From Roseateles oligotrophus (GTDB lineage: Bacteria; Pseudomonadota; Gammaproteobacteria; Burkholderiales; Burkholderiaceae_C): a stretch of DNA of 64,000 nt. Shown piece by piece: positions 49,447 to 58,462 of the stretch. Position numbers and translations under genes: made by a program. How positions within the stretch are numbered: position 1 is the first letter of the stretch; every line of letters begins with the position of its first letter. The stretch is taken from contig NZ_JACHLP010000005.1 of the NCBI RefSeq assembly GCF_014204525.1, positions 94,326-158,325 of the forward strand, written 5' to 3'. The notes beneath the pieces are model-generated. The model ran no database searches. It was not told where the DNA came from and worked only from the letters and a program-made list of their open reading frames with translations.

Positions 49447-50268
49447 TCAGGCGCGCAGCAGCTCGTTGATGCTGGTCTTGGCGCGGGTTTGTGCGTCCAC
49501 GCGCTTGACGATGACCGCGCAGTACAGGCTGTACTTGCCGTCGGCGCTGGGCAGATTGCCGCTCACCACCACCGAGCCCGAGGGGATGCGGCCATACGTC
49601 ACCTCGCCGGTGGCGCGGTCGTAGATCTTGGTGCTCTGGCCGATGTAGACGCCCATGGAGATGACCGAGTTCTCCTCCACGATCACGCCCTCCACCACCT
49701 CAGAGCGGGCGCCGATGAAGCAGTTGTCCTCGATGATGGTGGGGTTGGCCTGCAGCGGCTCCAGCACGCCGCCAATGCCGACGCCGCCGCTCAGGTGCAC
49801 GTTCTTGCCGATCTGGGCGCAGGAGCCGACGGTGGCCCAGGTGTCCACCATCGCGCCTTCGTCCACATAGGCGCCGATGTTCACGTAGGAGGGCATCAGG
49901 ATCACGTTCTTGGCCTGGAAGCTGCCGCGGCGCGCCACGGCCGGCGGCACCACGCGCACGCCCATGGCGCGGATGGCCTCTTCGCTCAAGTTGCCGTACT
50001 TGGTCGGCACCTTGTCGAAGAAGCTCAGATCGCCTTCGCCCATCAGCTTGTTGTCATTCAGGCGGAAGGACAGCAGCACGGCCTTCTTGACCCACTGGTG
50101 CACGGTCCACTGGCCCACGGCCTGGCGCTCGGCGACGCGCAGGCGGCCGGCGTCCAGCTCATTGATCACATGCTCCACGGCCTCGCGCACTTCGGGCGAA
50201 TTGCCGGCGTTGATGGCGGCGCGGTTCTCCCAAGCCAGGTCGATGATGGATTGCAGTTGTTGGGTCAT
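49447..50268 (-). CDS. dapD: Tetrahydrodipicolinate N-succinyltransferase
   Basis: 273 residues. N-terminal helical domain, then left-handed beta-helix repeats: [46 protein letters not shown], and [18 protein letters not shown] near the C-terminus. It succinylates tetrahydrodipicolinate in diaminopimelate synthesis. Sixteen bases separate it from dapC. Confidence 0.96.
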   Translation of the reverse strand: MTQQLQSIIDLAWENRAAINAGNSPEVREAVEHVINELDAGRLRVAERQAVGQWTVHQWVKKAVLLSFRLNDNKLMGEGDLSFFDKVPTKYGNLSEEAIRAMGVRVVPPAVARRGSFQAKNVILMPSYVNIGAYVDEGAMVDTWATVGSCAQIGKNVHLSGGVGIGGVLEPLQANPTIIEDNCFIGARSEVVEGVIVEENSVISMGVYIGQSTKIYDRATGEVTYGRIPSGSVVVSGNLPSADGKYSLYCAVIVKRVDAQTRAKTSINELLRA

Positions 50269-50284
50269 GGTGTGGGATTCAGGG

Positions 50285-51496
50285 TCAGAGGGATTGGGTG
50301 TAGGCGGCGATGCGTTCGGCCGCCTCCAGGCATTCGGCCGTTTCGGCCACCAGGGCCAGGCGGATGCGGCCGGCGCCCGGGTTGACTCCATGGGCCTCGC
50401 GCGCCAGCAGGCTACCGGGCAGGACGGCGACATTGTATTGAGCCAGCAGGCCCTGGGCGAAGGCGATGTCCTCGCCTCCGGGCACGGCGGCCCAGAGGTA
50501 GAAGCCGGCGTCCGGCAGGGCCAGGCCCAAGTGCGGGCTCAGCAGTGGCGTGACCTGGGCAAACTTGGTGCGGTACTGCTCGCGGTTGGCGATCACATGG
50601 GCCTCGTCGTTCCAGGCCGCGATGCTGGCCGCCTGCACCATCGGGTTCATGGCGCTGCCGTGGTAGGTGCGATAGAGCAGGAAGTTCTTCAGGATGGCCG
50701 CATCGCCGGCCACAAAGCCCGAGCGCAGGCCCGGCACATTGCTGCGCTTGGACAGGCTGGTGAAGGCGATCAGATTGCGGAAGTCGCTGCGGCCCAGGCG
50801 CGCGGCGGCCTCCAGCCCGCCCAGCGGTGCCTGCTCGCGGAAATAGATTTCCGAATAGCACTCGTCCGAGGCGATCACAAAGCCGTATTTGTCGCTCAGC
50901 GCGAACAAGGTTTGCCATTCCTCCAGCGGCATCACCGCGCCGGTGGGATTGCCGGGCGAGCAGACGTAGAGCAACTGGGTGCGGGCCCAGGTGGCGGCGG
51001 CTATCTGCGACCAGTCGGCCGCAAAGTTGCGGGCCGGATCGCTATTGGCAAAAGCCGTCTCGGCGCCGGCCAGCAGGGCCGCACCTTCGTAGATTTGGTA
51101 GAAGGGATTGGGGCAGACCACGGTGGCACCCGGCCGCGTCGGGTCGATCAGCGTCTGCGCCAGGGCAAACAAGGCCTCGCGCGAGCCATTGACCGGCAGC
51201 ACCTGGGTGGCGGCGTCCAGTTGCAAGCCGTAGCGGCGGGCAATCCAGGCGCAGATGGCTTCGCGCAGCGCGGGCTCACCGGCGGTGGCCGGGTAGGCCG
51301 ACAGGCCGCGCAAATTGGCCAGCAGCGCGTCTTCGATCAACTTCGGCGCCGGATGCTTGGGCTCGCCTATCCCCAGGCTGATGGGGCGCAAGGCCGGATT
51401 GGGCACGATGCCTTTGTTGAGTGCGCGCAGGCGCTCAAAAGGGTAGGGCTGGAGCCGGGCAAGCAGGGGGTTGCTGGGGGTGGACACCGTGGTCAT
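50285..51496 (-). CDS. dapC: N-succinyldiaminopimelate aminotransferase
   Basis: 403 residues, class I PLP aminotransferase. The PLP lysine lies in [23 protein letters not shown] and [12 protein letters not shown] are the cofactor-binding and phosphate regions; [12 protein letters not shown] near the N-terminus is typical of DapC. First gene of the dapC-dapD-pilU-dapE run. A closely similar role (ArgD-type) is a minor alternative. Confidence 0.93.
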   Translation of the reverse strand: MTTVSTPSNPLLARLQPYPFERLRALNKGIVPNPALRPISLGIGEPKHPAPKLIEDALLANLRGLSAYPATAGEPALREAICAWIARRYGLQLDAATQVLPVNGSREALFALAQTLIDPTRPGATVVCPNPFYQIYEGAALLAGAETAFANSDPARNFAADWSQIAAATWARTQLLYVCSPGNPTGAVMPLEEWQTLFALSDKYGFVIASDECYSEIYFREQAPLGGLEAAARLGRSDFRNLIAFTSLSKRSNVPGLRSGFVAGDAAILKNFLLYRTYHGSAMNPMVQAASIAAWNDEAHVIANREQYRTKFAQVTPLLSPHLGLALPDAGFYLWAAVPGGEDIAFAQGLLAQYNVAVLPGSLLAREAHGVNPGAGRIRLALVAETAECLEAAERIAAYTQSL

Positions 51497-51561
51497 GGAT
51501 GGAGCTGGGATAGGAACAAGCGGCCCCGATTCAGGGGCCGCAGGGGCGAGGTCGAATCAAA

Positions 51562-52125
51562 TCAGCGCAGCAGGCCAGACTCGAAGCTGTGGCTGGGCAG
51601 GTCCACGCGGGGCGCCGGCTTCCAGCCCTTTTTCTGGTGCTCGACCACCACATTGGTGTAGATGCCGCCGCGCACATACCACTTGGCAGTGATGCGGATG
51701 AAGCGTGGTTGGGTGACCTTGACGATGTCCTCCAGAATCGTGTTGGTGACCTTCTCGTGGAAGGCGCCTTCGTCGCGGTAGCTCCAGAAATACATCTTCA
51801 GGCTCTTCAGCTCGACGCAATGCTTGTCGGCAATCATGTCGATGGTGAAGTGGGCGAAGTCGGGCTGGCCGGTCAGCGGGCAGTGGCAGGTGAACTCGGG
51901 CACCTGGAACTGGATCACGTAGTCGCGCTCGGGTGCGGGGTTAGGGAAGACGTGCAGCTCCTTGCTGGGGCGCGAGGGCGGGTTGGGCGGCATCTCGCGC
52001 ATCTTGGGCGTGGCGGCGGTCTTCTTGCTGGGCTTGCTCGCCGCTGCCTTGGCCGTGGTCTTGCCGGTTTGGGGGGCTGAGAAGGAGTTTGCCGGCTTGC
52101 TGCCGCTGCTGTTTTTCGTGGCCAT
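51562..52125 (-). CDS. queF: NADPH-dependent preQ0 reductase (7-cyano-7-deazaguanine reductase)
   Basis: 187 residues. QueF unimodular type: [18 protein letters not shown] with the active-site cysteine, the QueF motif [21 protein letters not shown], and [16 protein letters not shown]. It reduces preQ0 to preQ1 for queuosine tRNA modification. The first 41 residues are a Lys/Ala/Ser/Pro-rich, probably disordered extension; starting at a later ATG (52002) would give a typical 146-residue enzyme. No preQ1 riboswitch is visible upstream. Confidence 0.92.
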   Translation of the reverse strand: MATKNSSGSKPANSFSAPQTGKTTAKAAASKPSKKTAATPKMREMPPNPPSRPSKELHVFPNPAPERDYVIQFQVPEFTCHCPLTGQPDFAHFTIDMIADKHCVELKSLKMYFWSYRDEGAFHEKVTNTILEDIVKVTQPRFIRITAKWYVRGGIYTNVVVEHQKKGWKPAPRVDLPSHSFESGLLR

Positions 52126-52309
52126 GAGTCGCTGCGTCGCGCAGCGGCCCGCAAGAGCCGCTGCAAAAAATGAAGAGAGAGGCCCCGATGGTATCATCCA
52201 GCCCCGACAAAATGCCCCGAAAAGGCGTATTTGTTTCGGTAAATCAAGGGCTTAGCATGCGCTAGCCACCTCTTTTTGTCGTCAGCAGGATCACCAAGAA
52301 CCCGCGCCC

Positions 52310-55300
52310 ATGCGTCTGAACTCGATCAAGCTCTCGGGCTTCAAGTCCTTTGCCGATCCGACGGTGTTTCAGCTCCCGGGCCAGTTGGTCGGCGTGGTCG
52401 GGCCGAACGGCTGCGGCAAATCCAACATCATGGACGCCGTGCGTTGGGTGCTGGGGGAGAGCAAGGCCTCGGAGCTGCGCGGCGAGTCCATGCAGGACGT
52501 GATCTTCAACGGCTCGGGCAATCGCAAGCCGGCCAGCCGCTCCAGCGTGGAGCTGGTGTTTGCCAATGAGGACGGCCGCGCCGGCGGCCAGTGGAACCAG
52601 TTCACCGAGATCGCCGTCAAGCGGGTGCTGACCCGCGACGGCACCAGCAGCTACTTCATCAACAACCAGCCGGTGCGCCGCCGCGATGTGCAGGACGTGT
52701 TTCTGGGCACCGGTCTGGGGCCGCGCGCCTACGCCATCATTGGCCAGGGCACCATCAGCCGCATCATCGAGTCCAAGCCGGAGGAGATGCGCATGTTTCT
52801 GGAGGAGGCAGCCGGCGTCTCCAAATACAAGGAACGCCGCCGCGAGACCGAGAACCGGCTCAAGGACACGCGCGAGAACCTGACCCGGGTCGACGACATC
52901 CTGCGCGAGCTGAACAACAACCTCGACAAGCTGGAAAAGCAGGCCGAGGTCGCGGCCAGCTACCGGGGCCTGCAGGACAGCGGCACGCTCAAGCTGCATC
53001 AGCTCTGGTTCCTCAAGCACCGCGACGCCACCTCGGAGCAGGGCCGGGTCAAGAGCGAGCATCTGGAAGCCGTCAACGCTCTGGAGGCGCGGGTGGCCGA
53101 GCTGCGCCATGTCGAGGCCGAGCTGGAAACGGTGCGCCAGGCCCATTACGCGGCCGGCGACGAGCTGCACGCTTCACAAGGCCGTTATGCCGAGGCCCAG
53201 CTGGAGGTCAGCCGGCTGGAGGAGCGCATCCGCTATGTGGTCGAAGGCCGCCAGCGGGTGGAAGCCCGCCTGATCGAGCTGCAGTTGCAGACGAATCAAT
53301 GGCTGGAGCGCTCCCAGCAGGCCCAGGACGAGCTGGAGACCATTGCCGAACAGATCGCCACGGCCGAGGAGCAAAGCGAGATCCTGGCCGCCCAGGCCGA
53401 GGAGCAGCAGGCCAATCTGCCCAATAGCGAAGACGCGCTGCGCGCCGCCCAGGCCAAGGCCAATGAGCAGCGCACGGCCGTGGTGCAGGTGCAGCAGCAG
53501 ATCCAGGTGCTGGCGGCTGAGAGCCGCAATATCGAGGAACAGTCGCGCCAGCTGCGCGGCCGGCGCGAACGCCTGGCGACCGAGAGGCAGGGCCTGGCCG
53601 CGCCCGATGCGGAGCGTCTGGCCGAACTCAGGCGCCAGAGCGAGGCGGCGGACGAGGCCCGCGATACGGCCGATGCCCGCCTGCATGAGCTGCAGGAACT
53701 GGTGCCGGCCCTGGACGAGACGCGCCGCAGCGCCCAGCAAGACGCCAATCAGCAGCAAGGCCGGCAGAGCGAATTGGTGGCCCGGCTGGACGCCTTGCGC
53801 GCCCTGCAGGAAAAGGTGCAGACCGAGGGCAAGCTCAAGCCCTGGCTGGCCAAGCATGGCCTGGACGGGCTGGCCGGCCTGTGGACCCAACTGCATATCC
53901 AAGCGGGCTGGGAAAACGCCCTGGAAGCGGCCCTGCGCGAGCGCATGGGCGCGTTGCAAGTGGGGCGGCTGGAGACGGTGCGCGCCTTCGCGCAGGACGC
54001 GCCGCCGGCCCGCCTGGCGTTTTACTCGCCACCCACGGCCGCCATCAGCAACACCCACCAGACCCTGCCCAGGCTGAGCGAGCTGCTGCGCCTGGACGAT
54101 GCCGGTCTGAAGGCCTTGTTGAATGACTGGCTGGAAGGCATTTACACCGCGGCCAGCCTGGACGAGGCCTTGGCCCAGCGCGACAAACTGGCGCATGGCG
54201 AGCTGATCATGACGGCGGCCGGCCATGCGGTCGGCCAGTTCGCCGTCAGCTTTTATGCGCCGGACTCCGAGCAGGCCGGCATGCTGGCGCGGGCGCAGGA
54301 GATCGAGCACCTGGTGCTGGAGCTGCGTGCCCAGGTGCTGATCGCCGAAGAGGCCAAGAGCGCCCTGGTGCGGGCCGAAGCCGCTTACACCGAAGGTTCG
54401 CAACGCTTGCTGATCCTGCGCCGCGAGGCGGGTGAGGCGCAGAACCGTGCCCATCAGCTGCATGTGGAGCTGCTGCGCCTCTCGCAACAGGCCGAGGCCG
54501 CCAGTTCGCGGCGCATGCAGCTGGAGGACGAGCTGTTCGAGATCGACGCCCAGATGGAGGAGCTGCAGGAGCGGCGCGTCACCGGCGAGGCCCGCTTCGA
54601 AGAGCTGGACATGCAATTGGCCACGACGCAGGAGCGCCATGCCGAGCTGGACGACGGCGTGATCACCGCCGAGCGCAAGCTGGCCGAGGCCCGCGAGCAG
54701 CTGCGCGCGCTGGAGCGCCGGGCCCAGGAGGCGCAGTTCAGCGCCCGCTCCCTGGCCTCGCGGCGCGGCGAGTTGCAGCGCTCGATCGAAACCGCGGTGG
54801 AGCAGCAAAAGACCAATGCGGCCTCGGCCGAGAGTCTGCAGCGCGAGCTGGGCACGCTCAACGATGCGGCCGCCCAGGCCGGCCTGCAGGACGCGCTGGC
54901 CCTGAAGATGGAGCGCGAGCAGGCCTTGGCGGCCGTGCGCAGCGGCTATGACGATCTGAGCCTGCGCCTGCGCCAGCATGATGAGCAGCGCCTGAGCTTC
55001 GAGCGCAGCCTGGACCCGCTGCGCGAGCGCATCACCAAGCTGCAGCTGGAGGAGCAGGCGGCTCAGCTGGGCGGCGCGCAGTATATGGAGCAGCTGGTGG
55101 CGGCCGCCGTCGATCTGGAGCATTTGGCCCAGACGGTGGAAGCGGGCCAGGTCAAGCTCTACGGCCTGCAGGGCGAGATCGACCGCATCAACCGCGAGAT
55201 CGCGGCCCTGGGCGCCGTCAATCTGGCCGCCCTGGACGAGCTGACGGCGGCGCGTGAGCGCAAGACCTTTCTGGACTCGCAGTGCGCCGACCTGATGAGC

Positions 55301-55825
55301 GCGATGAAGACGCTGGAGGATGCGATCCACAAGATCGACCTGGAAACCCGCGATCTGCTCAGCGCCACTTTTGATCAGGTCAACCACCACTTCGGCCGCA
55401 TGTTCCCGACCCTGTTCGGCGGCGGCCAGGCCCGGCTGGTGATGACGGGGGACGAGATCCTGGACGCCGGGGTGCAGGTGATGGCCCAGCCGCCGGGCAA
55501 GAAGAACAGCACCATCCACCTGCTCTCGGGCGGTGAAAAGGCGCTGACCGCGATTGCGCTGGTGTTTGCCATCTTCCAGCTCAACCCCGCGCCTTTCTGC
55601 CTGCTGGACGAGGTGGACGCGCCCTTGGATGACGCCAATACCGAGCGTTATGCCAAGCTGGTGGCCGAGATGAGCAGTGGCACGCAATTCCTCTTCATCT
55701 CGCACAACAAGATCGCAATGGAAATGGCTGAACAACTGATTGGGGTGACCATGCAGGAGCAGGGCGTGTCGCGCATCGTGGCGGTGGACATGGAAAAGGC
55801 CTTGGCGATGGCGGAGGCGGTATGA
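52310..55825 (+). CDS. smc: Chromosome segregation protein SMC
   Basis: 1171 residues. N-terminal ATPase half: IKLSGFKSFADPT and Walker A VGPNGCGKSNIMDAVRWVLG. Long coiled coils (about 170-500 and 660-1000) flank a hinge (about 515-650). The C-terminal half has signature LLSGGEKALTAIAL and Walker B FCLLDEVDAPLDDANTERY. It condenses and segregates chromosomes with ScpA/ScpB. The stop overlaps the zipA start (ATGA). Confidence 0.96.
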   Translation: MRLNSIKLSGFKSFADPTVFQLPGQLVGVVGPNGCGKSNIMDAVRWVLGESKASELRGESMQDVIFNGSGNRKPASRSSVELVFANEDGRAGGQWNQFTEIAVKRVLTRDGTSSYFINNQPVRRRDVQDVFLGTGLGPRAYAIIGQGTISRIIESKPEEMRMFLEEAAGVSKYKERRRETENRLKDTRENLTRVDDILRELNNNLDKLEKQAEVAASYRGLQDSGTLKLHQLWFLKHRDATSEQGRVKSEHLEAVNALEARVAELRHVEAELETVRQAHYAAGDELHASQGRYAEAQLEVSRLEERIRYVVEGRQRVEARLIELQLQTNQWLERSQQAQDELETIAEQIATAEEQSEILAAQAEEQQANLPNSEDALRAAQAKANEQRTAVVQVQQQIQVLAAESRNIEEQSRQLRGRRERLATERQGLAAPDAERLAELRRQSEAADEARDTADARLHELQELVPALDETRRSAQQDANQQQGRQSELVARLDALRALQEKVQTEGKLKPWLAKHGLDGLAGLWTQLHIQAGWENALEAALRERMGALQVGRLETVRAFAQDAPPARLAFYSPPTAAISNTHQTLPRLSELLRLDDAGLKALLNDWLEGIYTAASLDEALAQRDKLAHGELIMTAAGHAVGQFAVSFYAPDSEQAGMLARAQEIEHLVLELRAQVLIAEEAKSALVRAEAAYTEGSQRLLILRREAGEAQNRAHQLHVELLRLSQQAEAASSRRMQLEDELFEIDAQMEELQERRVTGEARFEELDMQLATTQERHAELDDGVITAERKLAEAREQLRALERRAQEAQFSARSLASRRGELQRSIETAVEQQKTNAASAESLQRELGTLNDAAAQAGLQDALALKMEREQALAAVRSGYDDLSLRLRQHDEQRLSFERSLDPLRERITKLQLEEQAAQLGGAQYMEQLVAAAVDLEHLAQTVEAGQVKLYGLQGEIDRINREIAALGAVNLAALDELTAARERKTFLDSQCADLMSAMKTLEDAIHKIDLETRDLLSATFDQVNHHFGRMFPTLFGGGQARLVMTGDEILDAGVQVMAQPPGKKNSTIHLLSGGEKALTAIALVFAIFQLNPAPFCLLDEVDAPLDDANTERYAKLVAEMSSGTQFLFISHNKIAMEMAEQLIGVTMQEQGVSRIVAVDMEKALAMAEAV

Positions 55826-56904
55826 CGATGAATCTGACCACCTTGCTGGCCATACTCGGCGGCCTGGTGCTGGTGGCCGTCGTGGCCCATGGCGCCTGGA
55901 CCGCCCGCAAGGCCGGCCCGCGCCGGGCCGAGCAGCTGGAACCCTTGATGGACGGGCAGCCAAGGCAGGAGCCCGGCCTGCATCCGGCCGCCGAGCGCGC
56001 CGGCCTGGACAGCGGCCTGGGCGACCCGGCCGCCGGCCACGACGAGACGGTGCCGGTGATCGCGCGGCCCATGCGCAAGCCCTCGGCCCGCATCGACGCC
56101 TTGATCGACGCCATCGCCACGCTGACGCTGGAGGCGCCGATCAGCGGCGAGATGGCGCTCTCTCACCTGCCGGGCAGCCGCCGCGCCGGTACCAAGCCCT
56201 TCCATATCGAAGGCCTGAATGCCAGCACCGGCGAGTGGGAGCTGCCCATGGCCGGCCAGCGCTACGGCGAGTTCCAGTCGGGCGTGCAGATGGCCAACCG
56301 CAGCGGCGCGATGAACGAGATCGAGTACTCGGAATTTGTGCAGAAGCTGCAGGCCTTTGCCGAGGGCATAGGCGCCTTTGTGCAGTTCCCCGACATGCTG
56401 GACGTGGTGGCGCGGGCCCGTGAGCTGGACCATTTCGCCGGCGACCACGATGCCCAACTGGCCGTGGTGCTGCGTGCGCGCAATGCGGCCTGGACCCTGG
56501 GTTATGTGCAGCAGATGGCCTTGCGCCACGGCTTTGTGCCGGGAGCCATGCCGGGTCGGCTGGTGATGGCCTCGGCCGAGGAGGGCGCGCCGCCCATCCT
56601 GACGCTGGGCTTCGAGGCCCAGGCCGCCCTGGCCGAGAACCCGCAGCAATCGTCTCTGCGTGAACTGGCCTTGTCGCTGGATGTGCCGCAAACGCCCGAG
56701 GCGCTGGAGCCCTTTGCCTCCTGGCAGGAGGCCGCGCGCGGCCTGGCGCGCGATATCGACGCCGACGTCTGCGACGACCGGGGTCAGGTCTTGCCCTTGC
56801 AGGCCTTTGCTTCGATCGGGCAGGAGCTGGGCACCTTGTACCGGGCCCTGGCCTCGCGGGATCTGGCGGCGGGGTCGCTGGCGGCGCGGCGCTTGTTCAG
56901 CTGA
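55822..56904 (+). CDS. zipA: Cell division protein ZipA
   Basis: 360 residues. An N-terminal membrane helix (LTTLLAILGGLVLVAVVAHG), a Pro/Glu-rich linker, then a C-terminal FtsZ-binding domain: HIEGLNASTGEWELP, YGEFQSGVQMANRSGAMNEIEYSEFV and PDMLDVVARARELDHFA. It tethers FtsZ to the membrane. It overlaps smc by 4 bp, an arrangement kept in betaproteobacteria, where ligA normally follows. Confidence 0.9.
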   Translation: MTMNLTTLLAILGGLVLVAVVAHGAWTARKAGPRRAEQLEPLMDGQPRQEPGLHPAAERAGLDSGLGDPAAGHDETVPVIARPMRKPSARIDALIDAIATLTLEAPISGEMALSHLPGSRRAGTKPFHIEGLNASTGEWELPMAGQRYGEFQSGVQMANRSGAMNEIEYSEFVQKLQAFAEGIGAFVQFPDMLDVVARARELDHFAGDHDAQLAVVLRARNAAWTLGYVQQMALRHGFVPGAMPGRLVMASAEEGAPPILTLGFEAQAALAENPQQSSLRELALSLDVPQTPEALEPFASWQEAARGLARDIDADVCDDRGQVLPLQAFASIGQELGTLYRALASRDLAAGSLAARRLFS

Positions 56905-56930
56905 GCGGGCCCGCCCCTACACTTGGGGGC

Positions 56931-58241
56931 ATGACTTCCAGCCTTGTTCTGATTGCCCTGCTGATTGCGGGCAGCGCGTTTTTCTCCATGGCCGAGCTGT
57001 CGGTGGCGGCTTCGCGCCGCCTCAAGCTCAGGCAGATGGCCGATGAAGGCGATGGCCGAGCCGAGCGCGTGCTGGAGGTCCAGGAACAGCCCGGCCATTA
57101 CTTCACCGTGGTGCAGATCGGTGTCAACACCGTGGCCATCCTGGGCGGCATTGTGGGTGAGGGCGCTTTGACGCCCCATTTCTCGGCGGCTCTGTCCTAT
57201 TTCCTGGGCCCCGAGCAGTCACAGAGCCTGGGTTTTGCCCTGTCCTTCGTCAGCATCACGGCGCTCTTCATCGTGCTGGCCGACCTGGTGCCCAAGCGCC
57301 TGTCTATGAACGAGCCCGAGCGGGTGGCCCTGGCCTTGATCGGCCCCATGCTTTTGCTGTGTGCCTTGCTCAAACCCCTGTCCTGGACGTTCAGCAAGAT
57401 CAGCGAGGCCTTGATCCGTCTGCTGGGCCTGCCCGCCACGCGCGACAACAGCATCACCCATGCCGACATCCTGGCCCTGGCCGAGGCCGGCAATCTGGCT
57501 GGTGTGGTGGCCGATGCCGAGCAGCAGATGATTGAAAACGTGTTCGAACTGGACACCCGCCGGGTGGAGAGCGCGATGACCACGCGGGAGCGCATCGTGT
57601 TCTTCTCGCTGGACGATGACGATGCCTTGATCCGCAACCGCATCGCCGAGGATCCCCATTCCACCTATCTGGTCTGCGATGGTGAGATCGATCAGGTGGT
57701 CGGTTATGTGGACTCCACCGATCTGTTCCAGCGCGTCTTGCGTGAGGAGACCATCAATCTGCGCAGCAGCCAGTCGGCCGGCCTGCTGAAGAAGGTCTTG
57801 ATCGTGCCGGACCGGCTGACCCTGTCCGAGGTGCTGGGCCAGTTCCGCCAGGCGCACGAGGACTTTGCCGTCATCGTCAACGAGTACAGCCTGGTGGTGG
57901 GCATCATCACCCTCAACGATGTGATGAGCACGGTGATGGGCAGCCTGGTGGCCTCGCACGACGAGGAGCAGATCGTGCGGCGTGAGGATGGCTCCTTCCT
58001 GGCCGACGGCATCACGCCCATCCCCGATGTGCAGCGGGCGCTGGAGCTGGAGGCCTGGCCGCATGCCGGTCAGTACGACACCCTGGCCGGCTTCCTGATG
58101 GTGATGTTGCGCCGCATCCCCAGGCGCACCGATCAGGTGTTGTGGGAGGGTTGGCGCTTCGAGGTGGTGGACGTGGACAGCCACCGTGTCGACCAGGTGA
58201 TGATCACCCGCGTGGGTTCGGCGGTCACAGCGAATTTGTGA
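56931..58241 (+). CDS. CNNM/HlyC-CorC family membrane protein
   Basis: 436 residues. The DUF21 (CNNM) domain with about four helices comes first (SSLVLIALLIAGSAFFSMAE, VVQIGVNTVAILGGI, SFVSITALFIVLADLVPKRL, VALALIGPMLLLCALL). Two CBS domains follow (about 200-330, including MTTRERIVFFSLDDDD and FAVIVNEYSLVVGIITLNDVM), and a CorC_HlyC domain ends it (DGITPIPDVQRAL onward). Family members act in ion or polyamine efflux; this organisation resembles YtfL/PaeA. The ATG at 56931 lies just after a GGGGGC stretch. Confidence 0.88.
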   Translation: MTSSLVLIALLIAGSAFFSMAELSVAASRRLKLRQMADEGDGRAERVLEVQEQPGHYFTVVQIGVNTVAILGGIVGEGALTPHFSAALSYFLGPEQSQSLGFALSFVSITALFIVLADLVPKRLSMNEPERVALALIGPMLLLCALLKPLSWTFSKISEALIRLLGLPATRDNSITHADILALAEAGNLAGVVADAEQQMIENVFELDTRRVESAMTTRERIVFFSLDDDDALIRNRIAEDPHSTYLVCDGEIDQVVGYVDSTDLFQRVLREETINLRSSQSAGLLKKVLIVPDRLTLSEVLGQFRQAHEDFAVIVNEYSLVVGIITLNDVMSTVMGSLVASHDEEQIVRREDGSFLADGITPIPDVQRALELEAWPHAGQYDTLAGFLMVMLRRIPRRTDQVLWEGWRFEVVDVDSHRVDQVMITRVGSAVTANL

Positions 58242-58292
58242 ATACTGCCTGGGTCCTGCGGTGGGCCATATTGCGGTGCAGCATCTTGCTAG

Positions 58293-58311
58293 AATGCAAA
58301 TGCGTCTCAAT
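58293..58311. promoter_or_regulatory. Candidate Fur box
   Basis: AATGCAAATGCGTCTCAAT resembles 19-bp Fur boxes of betaproteobacteria (related to a TGAGAAT-type half-site read on the other strand), 152 bp upstream of the TonB receptor start. The match is imperfect. Confidence 0.5.
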
Positions 58312-58462
58312 AACCGATTACTTGATCGGACTTTCGCCGACTCGGCGACTTGAGACCCCACTCCACACCCAGCATCCCCAGTCGTCCTGAACCCGGCGTC
58401 TGCGCCAGGTCATTTCGCGAAGCAATCGCATCCGGCCACCATGGCCGCCAAGGGACGAACCC

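Noticed and set aside
52126-52309. preQ1 riboswitch upstream of queF
   Set aside because: No recognisable preQ1 aptamer core or pseudoknot-forming tail was seen on the minus strand.
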